Below are positions 34,647-46,169 of a stretch of 64,000 nucleotides of DNA, piece after piece (positions within the stretch are counted from its first letter, which is position 1; every line of letters starts with the position of its first letter). Both the position numbers and the translations under genes were made by a program. Below the pieces are notes generated by a model. That model saw only the letters and a program-made list of their open reading frames with translations, had not been told where the DNA came from and made no database searches. This DNA is from Allium sativum. Taxonomy: Eukaryota; Streptophyta; Magnoliopsida; Asparagales; Amaryllidaceae. Where the stretch lies: positions 900,677,177 to 900,741,176 of the forward strand of contig CM060915.1 in assembly GCA_030737875.1 (NCBI GenBank), read 5' to 3'.

Positions 34647-36270
34647 GGTGGAAGTGCCTCATGAAAAGAAAGAAGGTTTACAGGCTAAGAAGACAAACTT
34701 CAAGAAAGGCGGGAAGAACAATAGATCCCGTGAAAAGAGAAGGTGCAATTTCTGTGGCATTGTCGGACATATAGCGAAAGACTGCTGGAAGAAGAAGGCA
34801 AAGATGAATGGTGGTTGCTTCCATTGTGGAGAGACTGCACACCTGGCTAAGGACTGCCCAAAGAAGCGGGGGCAGGGACAGAGGACTGGATCCACTTCAG
34901 GGGAACAGGTTCACGCGCTGGTGGCACCTCCACAGGAACGAGGTAGAAATATTTCTGTAGAAAGCTTAGTTTATCTCTATGATCACCTAGTTCGCACTCT
35001 CTTTGATTCTGGTGCATCACACTCCTTTATTTCATCTGCTTTAGTAGAATCTCTGCACCTAGACACTAGTATGGTAGAAGATCCCTTGGTTGTTTCAAAT
35101 CCAATTGGGGGCTCGGCTTATTTGTCGATGGTTTGCTTGGATTTGAAAATCTCTATTCTAAGTGTTGAATTTAGATGTAGTGCCTTTGTTTTGGGCTTCT
35201 CAGGATATGGACTGATCTTAGGCATGGACTGGTTATCCAGTAATGGTGCCATTCTTGATTGTGAGAAAAGAGTAGTTAGACTCTTGACTCGGCTCGGTAA
35301 CACTCTACAAATTTCTTGTAATCCCTTGAATGTTGTTATGCTTAGTTATCTAGAGTCGCTTGACGCTTCTGTTGAGAATTTGCAGTCGGTTAGAGTGGTC
35401 CGGGAATATCCGGATGTCTTTGAAGAGGTGAAAGGCTTACCTCTGAAGCGGGAAATGGACTTCCGCATATATATTGTTGATAATGCAAAGCCCGTAGCTT
35501 TGCCTGTTAGACACATGGCTCCAAAGGACAGAAAGGAGCTCAGTAAGCAAGTTAAGGAGCTTCTCGAAAAGGGCTTTATAAGGCGGAGTATCTCGGAATG
35601 GGGTGCTCCAGTGGTGTTCGCCACCAAAGCAGATGGTTCACTACATCTTTGTGTGGACTATAGGGAGCTAAACAAGCTGACTAGAAAGAATAGACACCCG
35701 CTTCCCAGAATAGGCGATTTGTTTGATCAGCTTGTAGGTGCGTCGGTCTTCTCCCAACTTGATCTGGCTATTGGGTTCCATCAGCTAAGGGTAGCTGAAG
35801 ATAGTATTGATAAAACAACGTTCAGAACCCCAGACGGTTTCTTCGAGTGGCTTGTCATGCCTTTTGGCTTGACAAACGCACCCGCTTATTTCGTGGACCT
35901 AATGAGCAAGGTGTTCAGAGAATTCCTCAACAAGTTTGTGGTTATCTTCGTAGACGATATTTTGATCTTCTCAAAGAATGAGGAAGAACATGCTCAACAT
36001 CTGAAGGAGATCATGGAAACTCTTCGAGTTCATCAGCTAAAAGCCCAATTCTCCAAGTGCCACTTTTGGAGAGAAGAAGTAAGATTTCTTGGACATATAG
36101 TGTCCAAAGAGGGGTTAGCTGTAGACCCCGCGAAGGTGGTGGCAGTGCAAGATTGGAAGACACCAAGAAATGCAACCGAAGTCCGAAGCTTTCTTGGGCT
36201 AGCCGGTTTTTACCAAAAGTTCATTTGGGATTTCGCGAAAATCTCAGCTCCACTCACAAGGCTAACAAAG
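34647..36270 (+). pseudogene. A: zinc knuckles, protease and reverse transcriptase
   Basis: The gag frame resumes in phase after the duplicated GGTGG. Two CCHC knuckles follow: [14 protein letters not shown] (about 34744-34785) and [14 protein letters not shown] (about 34816-34857). The aspartic protease has [12 protein letters not shown] with catalytic DSG at about 35005-35013. The reverse transcriptase runs from about 35485, with [18 protein letters not shown] and the catalytic FVDD at about 35947-35958. The family consensus YHQ reads FHQ here, a mild change. The frame ends when a one-base deletion near 36270 shifts reading; without it the next domain would be continuous. Protease cuts the polyprotein and RT makes cDNA in particles. 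No intervening stop separates gag from pol, so both come from one long frame. Confidence 0.9.
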
Positions 36271-36840
36271 AAGAATCTGGCTTTGCTTGGGATTTGGATT
36301 GCGAGTTTGCTTTCCAACGATTAAAAAGGGCTCTCACAACAGCCCCAGTTCTGACTTTGCCGGATGGAAGCAAGATGTTCACAGTATACACGGATGCTTG
36401 TGGTATGGGGCTAGGCGTTGTTCTGATGCAAGAAGGGAGGGTAGTAGCTTATGGTGGAAGACAATTGAAAGTTCATGAAAAGAACTACCCAGCCCATGAC
36501 CTTGAGTTGGCCGCCATCGTATTTACGCTTAAGTCTTGGCGCCATTATCTCCTAGGTGAGAAGTTCGAATTATATACTGACCATAAATCGTTGAAGTATC
36601 TTTTCTTGCAGAAAGATCTTAACTTGAGGCAACAAAGGTGGATGGAGTTCCTTGCCTCTTATGATTTTGAGATTTCCTATACTCCTGGCAAAGGCAGCGT
36701 AGTAGCAGACGCCTTGAGCAGAAAGAAGCTGACCCTAAGCCCTCTCTTTGTAGAAAGGAAAAGCTTGGAGTATATAGCCAGTTTTGACTTTAGGCCCTCC
36801 TCTGATTTTGTACCGGGTTTATTGGCATCACTAGAAGTAG
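36271..36840 (+). pseudogene. A: RNase H domain
   Basis: After the frameshift, reading continues with the RT thumb ([18 protein letters not shown]) and the RNase H domain. TDACGMGLG carries the first catalytic Asp, HDLELAA the Glu, and TDHKSLKYL a further Asp. It ends in the connector DALSRKK typical of Ty3/gypsy pol. The domain removes the RNA strand of the RNA-DNA hybrid. A second one-base shift near 36840 moves the frame again just before integrase. The open frame itself begins at 36057, but its first 70 or so codons are an out-of-frame overlap with RT. Confidence 0.88.
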
Positions 36841-37884
36841 GCCTACTCTTTTAGACTCAATAGGGGCCGCACAACGTGAAGACCCTCAGCTTGTGGATGT
36901 GATTGATAAACTAATTAGGGGTGAAACTTCCAGTCACCTCAATAGGTACTCCATCGATGATAAGGGTTGGCTGAGACGGGATGGAAGATTATGCGTCCCA
37001 CAAGCAAGGGATTTAGTGAAGATGGTTCTCGAGGAAGCACATCATTCCAAGATGACAAATCACCCAGGTGGGGACAAGACGTACAAGGACGTAAAGAGAG
37101 TTTTCTATTGGAGCGGCATGAAGAAGGACATGGCAGATTTCGTTTCTAAGTGCGTGACATGCCAACATGTCAAGGCAGAACAAAAGAAGCCTGGAGGACT
37201 GCTTCATCCTCTAGAAGTCCCGCAATGGAAGTGGGATAGCATTTCAATGGACTTCATTGATGGGTTGCCTAGGTCAAGAAGAGGCAATACTAGCATTTGG
37301 GTAATAGTGGACAGACTTACTAAAAGCGCCCACTTTATACCTATCAAGAGTAGAAGGACTGCCTCGTCTCTAGCTTCTCTTTATCTGAAGGAAATAGTTC
37401 GACTCCATTGAATACCCTCCAGCATAGTGAGTGACAGAGATCCCATATTTACGAGCGAATTTTGGCGGAGTCTGCAAGAAGCTGTAGGCACACTGTTATG
37501 CTTGAGCACGGCCTTTCACCCCCAAACTGATGGTCAGGCAGAAAGGGTGAATAGAGTATTAGAAGATCTTTTGAGACTATGCGTTCTTGACTTCGGAGGG
37601 ACTTGGGAAGATCATCTTCCTTTAGTGGAATTCGCCTACAACAACAGCTACCAAGCCACCATCGGCATGGCACCCTTCGAAGCTCTATATGGAAGACCAT
37701 GCCGATCACCAACTTGTTGGTGGGAGTCTACAGACAAGCTTATACTTGGGCCAGACATGATTAGAGAGACTTCAGAAAAAGTGGACTTGATACGAAAGAG
37801 AATGAAGACCGACCAAGATAGACAAAAATCCTATGCAGACAAAAGAAGGACCGACCTTGAGTTTGAGGTTGGAAACAGGGTTTC
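36841..37884 (+). pseudogene. A: integrase zinc finger and catalytic core
   Basis: It starts with DSIGAAQREDPQLVDV. The HHCC zinc finger uses HHSKMTNHPGG and CVTCQHVK. The core has the first Asp in SMDFIDGLP, the second in [12 protein letters not shown] and the Glu in [17 protein letters not shown], giving a complete DDE set. A TGA at 37409-37411 interrupts the core just before [10 protein letters not shown]; the frame is the same on both sides, so it is a nonsense change, plausibly a methyl-CpG transition. The frame is lost again at about 37884 by a one-base deletion. Integrase inserts the cDNA into chromatin. Confidence 0.88.
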
Positions 37885-38317
37885 CTTAAGGTATCGCCTT
37901 TAAGGAATGTCGTTCGCTTTGGATCCACAGGAAAGCTAGCACCAAGATTTGTAGGACCGTTCCCTATCATCGAGAAGATTGGGAAAATGGCTTATGGAGT
38001 AGAGCTGCCCGAAAGGTTGGCTAGAATTCACAACGTCTTTCACGTTTCTCGTCTCCGAAAATGTCTACATGAATCTGCGGAAGTGGTGGAGCCAAGCATT
38101 CTAGAAGAAGCCGAAGTGGAACGCGAAGCAACTGTGAGGAGACTTCCAACTCGAATCATAGGAACTGAAGTGAAAGCTGTGCAACCGCGAAGTCATGCTC
38201 ATTAAGGTTCAGTGGAGCGACGCTGAGGAAGACGCGACTTGGGAAACTGAGGACAGAATACGCGCGGTCTACCCTTTTCTTTTTGAGAGTACATCTTTGA
38301 TCTCTCTTTTTCCTTAA
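37885..38317 (+). pseudogene. A: integrase tail with GPY/F motif and chromodomain
   Basis: The GPY/F module reads LAPRFVGPFPIIEKIG, then IHNVFHVSRLRKC. The chromodomain follows, broken by a shift near 38173, with its second half KVQWSDAEEDATWETED and a final stop at 38315-38317. A chromodomain at the C-terminus of integrase marks the chromovirus branch and is thought to guide insertion by binding chromatin. This is the main evidence that A is a chromovirus. Confidence 0.85.
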
Positions 38318-38884
38318 GTTGTGCTTGTATCTATCTTTTTTAGAGATATCTCCTCGATATTATCCTTTATCCTTAGGTAGAAACCCCTTTTGGATGTAAA
38401 CATGTATTTGAAACATGTTATGGTTGATGGCTGCAAGTGGTTGCAAGTGGTTGCTCGTGGATGCATATACACACACAACCTAGATTTTAGATCGGCTCAG
38501 TCACTTCATACTGCATATGCATATATGTATTCATATTTATATGTGGTTGAAACTTGATATGTTGATCATATGGATGTCGCATTTGTATGAATGGTTGCGT
38601 GCTCATGTAGAATTATGAGTAGGGAAAAAATTTGCATACATAATGGATTCATTACACTTACATGATTCGCATTAAGGAGGTCAACTGAATCAGTAGACCG
38701 CCTAATTTTTGCATTAGATAAGGACATGTACACACACTATGCATATGATCATGAAGCATTAGAAGTCTTTTAGGGACAATGGACGCCTGTGTTTGTTGGT
38801 TGAGTAGATGGACGATTGGATGTTAGGACTTACATTCTTTCAGACTTGAAGATTTCGGGGACGAAATCCTTTAAGGAGGGAGGA
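38318..38884 (+). other. 3' untranslated region, stem-loop and polypurine tract of A
   Basis: About 570 bp without coding sequence, similar in layout to 27610-28344 of C. GATTTCG (38851-38857) pairs with CGAAATC (38862-38868) around GGGA. AAGGAGGGAGGA (38873-38884) is the polypurine tract. Confidence 0.8.
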
Positions 38885-39737
38885 TGTAACACCCCGAAAT
38901 TTTCTATTAACTGTAAATTAACAAATTGAAGTATAATTAATTCTAAATTAAAGAATTTAGGGAAACGGGTTACGCCATTGCGCTCGTCTCGGAATTCTTC
39001 CTAAGATAGAGTCCGAGTTTGCGTGAATCGGACTCCGTATGAAGGAGTTATGACCACCGGAAGTTTCAGAATTCAATTTAAAATTCAAACGGTTCAAATT
39101 CAGTTCGAAAATTCGAAAAGCATACCCAAGCCGAGTTGGGAGGGAAAATTCCTGCCCAGGCACCAGGTCGACCTGGGGGTCGACCTGGGTAACCAGGTCG
39201 ACTATAGGGTCGACCTGCCCAGTCGATCTGGTTTGGCCCTGGCTGGCCTGGTCGGTTTCTGGTCGAATTTCTGTGCTTGGCTGTGTCACTAGGGCTGAGT
39301 TGTCACTGTCTGATTGGCTTCTCTTGGTGTGTATGGTCTGGATTCACTCTATGATCATCTGACGGCTCAAATCAATCTGAAATTCTATAAATACAACTCA
39401 ACACTCAACCTAAATTCACACAAATTATATAGAACTAGAGCCGTCATGCTGCTGGGAGGAAGCTAAGAGTGGCCGTCAGTTAGAGAAAGCTTAGAGACGA
39501 GCCAAAACTAAAGTAAAACAAGAATCAATCAACGTTTGTCTACCCAAAGGAAAGCATTGCAAATTCAGAACTCAGAATCCAGAAAACAAGACCGTCGTTT
39601 GTTGTAAGTATAGTGATTTTTCCGATGGGAATAAAAATTAAGATTTGATTTGATGTAAAATGGAAATGGAATTGTGCTATTGTATAACGACGATGTTAAT
39701 TCATATCTATGTGTTGCGATGATTGTGATGTGAATAG
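38885..39737 (+). mobile_element. 3' LTR of A, truncated
   Basis: Matches the first 840 bp of 12116-15248, with an extra 12 bases near 39075 and many substitutions. The TATA box lies at 39386-39393 and the donor near 39603. Homology stops after GTGAATAG; the remaining 2.3 kb of LTR is absent from the window. Confidence 0.9.
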
Positions 39738-39738
39738 T

Positions 39739-39905
39739 CACTTCACCATACAGGCCGATTTGCAACCCCCAGATGCGGACAATTCGCAACGGCTTAGGGC
39801 CATTGCTAAATAGCAATGGGTTTAGCCCGTTGCAAAATTGCTTACTACGGCCTTATCCCGTTCTGCATTATACAACGGTTCTAAGCCGTTCTCTAATTAC
39901 CAACC
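39739..39905 (+). mobile_element. Possible CACTA-type transposon terminus
   Basis: Directly where A's LTR stops, sequence begins CACTTCACCATACAGG, followed by GCAACGG, CCATTGCTAAATAGCAATGG and CCCGTTGC units facing each other. Short repeated inverted motifs of this kind are typical of CACTA subterminal regions. No 3-bp duplication was found, and the far end is uncertain (a TCTGGTGTAGTG at about 46011-46022 is the only candidate). Confidence 0.35.
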
Positions 39906-42900
39906 ACCTACCATACACCCCCCGTTCACAATATATCCTTTTGATTTCTTCCTCCCGTACGCTCTTCAATCATGCGGCTTCAGAGATTTAAAATGCTCTG
40001 AAATGGATCGAAATCTCCTTTGGATTTCTTAGAAATTATTACTCAATTTCAATCAATCAAAGAAATTTCGCCATTTTAAAACTTTGTTCCAGATCTACTT
40101 TTGCAGATCTCACAATCGATAAACATTTTCTAGGGTTTTCCTGCTTATATCTCAATAGACATCTTGCTCTTTTCCTTCATCGAAAACGTCAGCAAATCCA
40201 GATCTCAAAACCTCTCACAAGATCCGAGTTGAAGTAGACCGACTGTAGGTATGGAAAAATTGATTTTCTTTATTTTATCATTAATTTAGTTTCATACAAA
40301 TAGAAATCGTTGATTAGATTGTGATAATGGATGATTGTTAGGTGGTTTTCTCTTTTGATATATCGCTGATTTAATGTAATTCGTGATTTAAATTTACTGT
40401 GATTATATTGTTTTCATGTAAACATGCGTATCAGTTAAACACAGTTCTGCCCTTTGTCAAGATGTAGAGATCGTATTTTATGGGTTTTTAGTTTGATTCA
40501 TGATGCATTTTCATATCAATGCACTTTTAGTATAAAGCTTCATATTCATAGATGAATGAAAACTGGTTTACTAAAATGTGTTGAACTCGTTAAATCCCGA
40601 AATTGCTAATTTACCTGAAAACCTCTTTGTTAGATTTTGCACAAAATGATAATAGCCACATGATTTGTTTACATTTGCTGACATTTGCTCATGTTTTCTT
40701 GTGAAATTACAATAGTATCATTGTGAACTATACTCTTTTGCCTAATTTGCACTTTCTGACAAAAAAACGTTTTGGACGCTGCAACAAGTCCTTTAAAATT
40801 CTGAGGCATGAGCACACAAGAGTATCCTAGGTTGATTTGGTGGATGGATTCACAAAGAGTATTCATTGACGTTAAATAGCTACACATTATAACTCACTAT
40901 GTTATAAACATAAAAAAGGATGGACTCACTAATGACTGAATTTTAAGTCAACAAATAGCATTAAAGCATTACTGCTATAGTATTAATAACTTACATATTC
41001 TATCAAAAATGATCATTATGGTATGATGTTAATATAAAACATTAAATGGCATGACCTTCACTTATAATGAGTTTGGTGGCATAATGTAACATTTGCCTTT
41101 ATTTAATGTTCACTTATTAAACATATATATAATATTGACCTTAAAAATAACAAATATTGAATAAAATAAATAAGTTTTAACATCTGTGTTGCATGCCAAC
41201 CCATAAATTGTATTTAAAAAATTTATTAGTGGTGACCGTCAACGCCTCAATGGTTATTACTATTACGGTAGGGCATGGTCTGATTTAAACAACAAACATT
41301 TTTCTATATCTCTATTTCTAGAAGCATTTCAAAGATATATTAAATTATGCATGAATTCAATAACAGTTTGCAATTGTACTACATCCTACCATAACAGCAA
41401 TGACCAATTGTCTTCTTGTTAAACATCCTCTATCAAGTAGCATACTGCAGAACTTCGAACAATGAACAAGTCAATTTAACCAATTAGATTTTAGATTTTA
41501 TAATTTTATAAGCTAGGCAGCAATTACTGCTACATGCTAGCTACTGGTGCATTGTTGAGTATTTTAGATGCCACTATGCTGCTACATAGCACTGGAGTTG
41601 CTCCAAAGAAATACGATAATATCACTAATATTCCTGTATTTTACAAATCAATTATTTTTATTACACAAATGATGCAAGGGTGGATGACATGACACCATAT
41701 GCTGCTAAAATCCACCAAATCAACCTAGGATACTCTTTGTGATTATTCGCTGATCTCCAATACATATGATATGTATATAAAATTTACATCTAGAATGATA
41801 AAATATAAAATAATATACAGGAAAAATCAAAAGACCCTATCCTCATGTCAATAATGTTAAATGTATTATCAATCAAACGGATTGTAGTCAATAACCAAAC
41901 AAACATAGCCAAGTTAAATGTATTAGTTTCAAGTATGTCGTTAGATTTGTATTTTTATAAAGCATGGATCCTACAACATATATGACAGGTTTTAATAATA
42001 TCTATACAAATGATTTCTAGATAGAAGTTTTGAAGATTTAAGACATTATGTATATATGAATTCTAGTTCCATGTATATTTGGTTTTCAGAAAATCAGCAG
42101 CTGCAAATATATAAACGGGTACTATACAAAATAAAATAAAAGTGGAAAAGTACATGTCGCCTTTGATATATTTTTAGCTTCATATAAAATAAAATAGAAG
42201 TAAAAAGTACATGTATAATCTATAACATGTATTATACAAAGGCAAATTTATTATAGAAACAAAAACATTTTGTAGTTTCAAACTTCGTCGAGGATTGCTA
42301 ACTTGTGGTTAGTAAAGGATACCACCTGCAGATGAAAAAATATAAACGTATATTTTTTTGAATTACGATATAAGATCATGAACGGTATAAGATAATGAAA
42401 GAAGTTATATGCTTAAGCTATTTTTATGCATACATATGATACCATTATTTATGGACTGCTCTTGTAACCTATTTTTATGTATACATTTCTTTATTTTGTT
42501 GAATAATATGTTTGGTCTTTTTCTCTATTTTATTGAACTTTAATGTTATATGCTTAAACTATTATAGAATGGATTGGTTTCAGAATTATGTGTAGTACAT
42601 CTATTTTGTAAAAGGCCAACTAAGAAAGCCTGGTGTTTGTTACTTTGCCCATCCAGATTTATATATATGGTTATGTCAATTCTTCTCAATTTCCCATTTG
42701 GATATTACAAATGTCGTTTTTGTCCCTGTATAATTGATGCCTTGTTAACAGTTGTTTGAATATATACAGAGCGAATACATTGTTAATTAAAACTGTGCTT
42801 TAAACTTGCTAATTTGACAAATTAGGTGTACTAGAAGCCTCCAAGTCCCTGGTTAAGAGGACATTTTAACTTATCTTGGGTCTTGCTTTGTCATGAAAGA

Positions 42901-43681
42901 GGTGGGACATGTTTTGAGTATCCATTGGATGTGAATGTTATTTATTGATTTATCAGTCTGAACAAAATATGACAATCACGCTTAAGTGTCGCACAATTAA
43001 GAAGTTAACGTGGTTTGTGATCCACTTGAGAGCATCTCCAGGTTGACCTTAACGATGAGTTGTTGTATTGATACGCTGCTGTTGCAGATGGTTGTTTTTT
43101 ATGGTAGTTTCAGGTTGGTTGCGTGATTATCAGTAGTTATCTCTGGTCTTTGGGCTTGTTGGAGTTGTAATGTTTTTTTCGACTTGTGTAGAGTTTGTTA
43201 TGAGTTGATTTTTTGCTGGTTTTCGTGTGGTGTCCGGTCATGATGTAGTGAGAGGGTGGTAGATTTGATTTTTCATTGTTTGGTTGCTGTGTGTCTTGGT
43301 TGGGGTGGTTCTCTATCTCCAGGGTTCAGCTTGTTTGCTGTTGTGTTTGAGCTCTTTGTTTTGTATTCATGAATGAATATCACCAAAGTTGTAACAGTAA
43401 ATGGATTCATTAGTCGATTAATGCTAAGTGATATGGATTTTCTTTTTAAGAATCATGTCTGGAGGGCGAAAAAAGGCCGGGTCTATTGCCTCATACCCTT
43501 CAAATTGTTTAATTTGGGGAGCTGTCCAATATGACTAAGTTTAACAGCCAAATTTTAGTGGAAATTAAGGTCAATATTTGAAAATTAACCATATCATCTA
43601 TCTTTAATTGATTAACCTCTACATGTTATCATTTATCATAAGACCAAATAAATGCTATAAAAATATATGGGTGAAAATAAG
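39906..43681. other. AT-rich interval left of the TSN exon
   Basis: No clear coding exon. About 40000-40250 resembles a transcribed leader (CTAGGGTTTTC, then CCGACTGTAG/GTATGG, a possible donor). 40819-40845 and 41710-41736 form a perfect 27-bp inverted repeat. About 43020-43390 is a T/G-rich stretch ending TTTGTATTCATGAATGAATA, which resembles the 3' end of a plant LINE, but I cannot confirm this. Confidence 0.45.
40819..41736. repeat. 27-bp inverted repeat pair
   Basis: AGAGTATCCTAGGTTGATTT plus GGTGGAT at 40819-40845 recurs as its exact reverse complement at 41710-41736, 864 bp apart. Short CACAAAGAGTA and TACTCTTTGTG copies lie beside each arm. Confidence 0.85.
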
Positions 43682-44055
43682 TGCCAATGCCACTCTTGTT
43701 GACCTTGATGCTGAAATTAGTGACAATGCCACTATGCTTCAGGTTTCTTGTTGTTCAACTTTCAACTTCTAGATAGTAAAATCTGAAATTAGTATCATTA
43801 CATTATCTTTGATTTCTTTCGTGATAATATAACTTAACGGGAGTATTTTGTGACCATTTTCAGGAGGGTCTTGCTAAGCTAGAGAGAAGAATGAAGTGGG
43901 ACGCTAGTGAGAGGAAGGCAACTTTCGATAAATTGGAGGAGTTCCAGGAAAAAGCAAAGAAGGGGAGACTAGGAATGTGGCAGTATGGAGATGTTGAATC
44001 AGACGAGGAAGAGTTTGCGGCTTCTACAAGGAAACTAGGAGGCCGCGGTAAGTAA
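43682..44055 (+). pseudogene. TSN: C-terminal exon(s) of a Tudor-SN (TSN) gene
   Basis: The exon at 43864-44055 follows a TTTTCAG acceptor and encodes EGLAKLERRMKWDASER, then a helix KLEEFQEKAKKG and LGMWQYGDVESDEEE, the C-terminal staphylococcal-nuclease-like segment of plant Tudor-SN proteins, which act in RNA handling and stress granules. An upstream exon may end at 43742 (DNATMLQ, then GT), giving a 121-nt intron with phase kept; its own start is unclear. The frame stops with TAA at 44053-44055, but a perfect donor GTAAGT at 44048 could splice to 44477 instead. No other TSN exon is seen between 39739 and 43681, where several would be expected. It is therefore a fragment, either a captured piece within a transposon or the end of a broken gene. 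Confidence 0.7.
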
Positions 44056-46169
44056 AGAAGCAAAAAAAAAGTTAAAAAAAGAAAGAACAAAAATAGCCCT
44101 TTTTTAGGTTCAGGGTTAGTTTTTTAAATTATTACACCTGTTGTGTTATCTAGTGGCAAACCGACAACTTTAGACTTATATGAGGAATTGTTTTTCCTGT
44201 TGCAATAAGACGATCTCCATGTAAGTTACCACAAATTCCAAATTGATGATTTGGTTAGTTTCAGATTGATGATGTTCATAATATTGGTAATGTTTACCAC
44301 AAATTCCAGTTTGTTTTTGGCATGTTCACACGTCGAGATTTGGTCCCTGTCCTATAGGAGTCTTCATTATGTCATGTTCCATTTATGACTATGCTCTTAA
44401 GGTATTGCTGCAACCTCTCTACCTTGAAATCAACCATTTTTTTACATCTCACTATATTCCATATATTTGCTTGCAGCAAAAACAAAGCCTGCTAGAATAT
44501 CTAAGATAATTAGATTTTTTGGGGCGAACCTAGATGCTTTAAAGATGGGTTTGTAGCCAACAACCCAGGTGCTTAAGATTGTCTGTATTGTGAAAGTAAG
44601 ATCATTGTGCTTGTAATATTTAAAAATAAAATGGGTTTAAAACATGTAAGCTTCTTAAACAAAAAATTAAGGATAATTTTTTGAAATAAGATTACACGAA
44701 CAACTGTTTGCATATTTAGGTCGATTATCAAATTATTAGCAGAATTAGGCTGGTTTCTGCCACATCAATCAATGGTTGGTCTTTTAAAAAATTGCATATG
44801 GACTCTACTGGGACTTGTGCCTAGAAAAATATATTTGGGCACAACACACTTTTGTGTCAATATGAGGCGCAATCACGAGTAGCGGCAGTGGAATTTTTTC
44901 TCGGTATAGTTCCCAATTGCGCCATAATCAATTTCTTTGAAAAAGAAATGCCAACTCGGCATCAGGGCACTGAAAAAAGTTCAGTCTACTTATGCAAATA
45001 GTTAGAAATTTAGTTTAATTTTTTTTCCAAAATTAGCTTAAACTGAAAAATTGTTCCTTTTAGTTTCTTCAAGAACACAGACATATAAGAATTGAAATGA
45101 AAAAAAACCCAAACATTAACCTTAAACATTTAAGAACCTTACTTCCACAATTACTTTCAAAGCTCCTTACTTTTGAATACTGATTTCATAACAAACAAAG
45201 AGTGTGTTCACGAACATTTTTTGACAGAGATTGGAGGTTCAAAGTTGCATTGTTCATGGACTGGTTCTGATCATTGTGGAGGCTTTGGCTTACTGCTTAG
45301 CTGAAGGGATTGTTTAGTCTTTGAACTCTATGTGATGGTATTTATCTATATATATATATTCCAAATTGCACTTCTTATATATTGATATTTGATTCATTGG
45401 AGGTAGATGAAATTTCTTCATCATGTGTCTGTTTACTATATATTTTTTATTATAGAAGGGGAGAAGTAAGTGTAAGAATTAGTATGTGGGATTACTTTAA
45501 AGAAGTTTTTCGTATGAACCATCACTAAATTTGTAGCAACGACTCAAACATGGTTGCGTTAAAGAAAGATTTGTCTAGAACATTTTAAGGAATGGAAATG
45601 TTTCATAACGAACTTGAAAAAGGAAAATCATTTACTCAAGAATTCATGAAGAAAGTGCTGACAAGTATATAGTTGGCAAAACAAGGCATACCTGCATGCA
45701 CATTTAATGAGATATTAATATATGTAACATGATTCTATTATTTTTACATGTTTAGTTCCTATTCTTGATAATGCCTTCGTGTCATGTATAGTTGGTTGTG
45801 GCTACATTTTGTACTTTCATTTAATGAAAGATTCCAATCTTAACTACGTCTCACATTATGACATGGTCCACACATTAAATCATTTTGATGTGACACATAA
45901 TGTGAAGTTTGTTTGGACGGAAGATGCATGAGAGCCAATTCTCATGCATGTGCTGATTATTAATGATGCTTGGCCCCTTTATACTGGTTGAAAACATAAA
46001 CTAGTTCATTTCTGGTGTAGTGTAAACTACCTAGAGTATTTCATGAACTGATATACAAATTTCTTGAAATAATTACACATAGGATATTATCATGCCAAAG
46101 CATTATGAAATTTATTTTAACAAAGAGAGAATTATATCATTTAAATTTAACATTTGGATATGCAAAACA
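44056..46169. other. AT-rich interval right of the TSN exon
   Basis: Possible intron and 3' UTR of the TSN fragment up to about 45350. No other coding signal is visible. TCTGGTGTAGTG at about 46011-46022 looks like the inverted end of a CACTA element. Confidence 0.4.

Larger units (their letters stand above)
12116..39737 (+). mobile_element. Ty3/gypsy chromovirus A, host of nested B and C
   Basis: An autonomous-type element: 5' LTR, primer site, gag, protease, RT, RNase H, integrase, chromodomain, polypurine tract and 3' LTR, in the order typical of plant chromoviruses. Gag and pol share one frame. B (16124-34646) is inserted in reverse within gag with GGTGG duplicated. Without it A would be about 9.1 kb plus the missing part of its 3' LTR. 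The pol region has four frameshifts and one stop, so A is dead. The two LTRs differ at many positions by eye over the first 500 bp, much more than those of C, consistent with A being oldest. The Tekay/Del-like clade is an inference from the chromodomain and LTR form. Confidence 0.9.

Noticed and set aside
43020..43390. Possible LINE 3' end
   Set aside because: T/G-rich composition and tail suggest it, but there is no poly-A tract, no target duplication and no reverse-transcriptase code.
46011..46022. TCTGGTGTAGTG as the right end of a CACTA element
   Set aside because: No 3-bp duplication with the left end, no matching subterminal repeats, and A's missing LTR does not follow. Kept only as a candidate.
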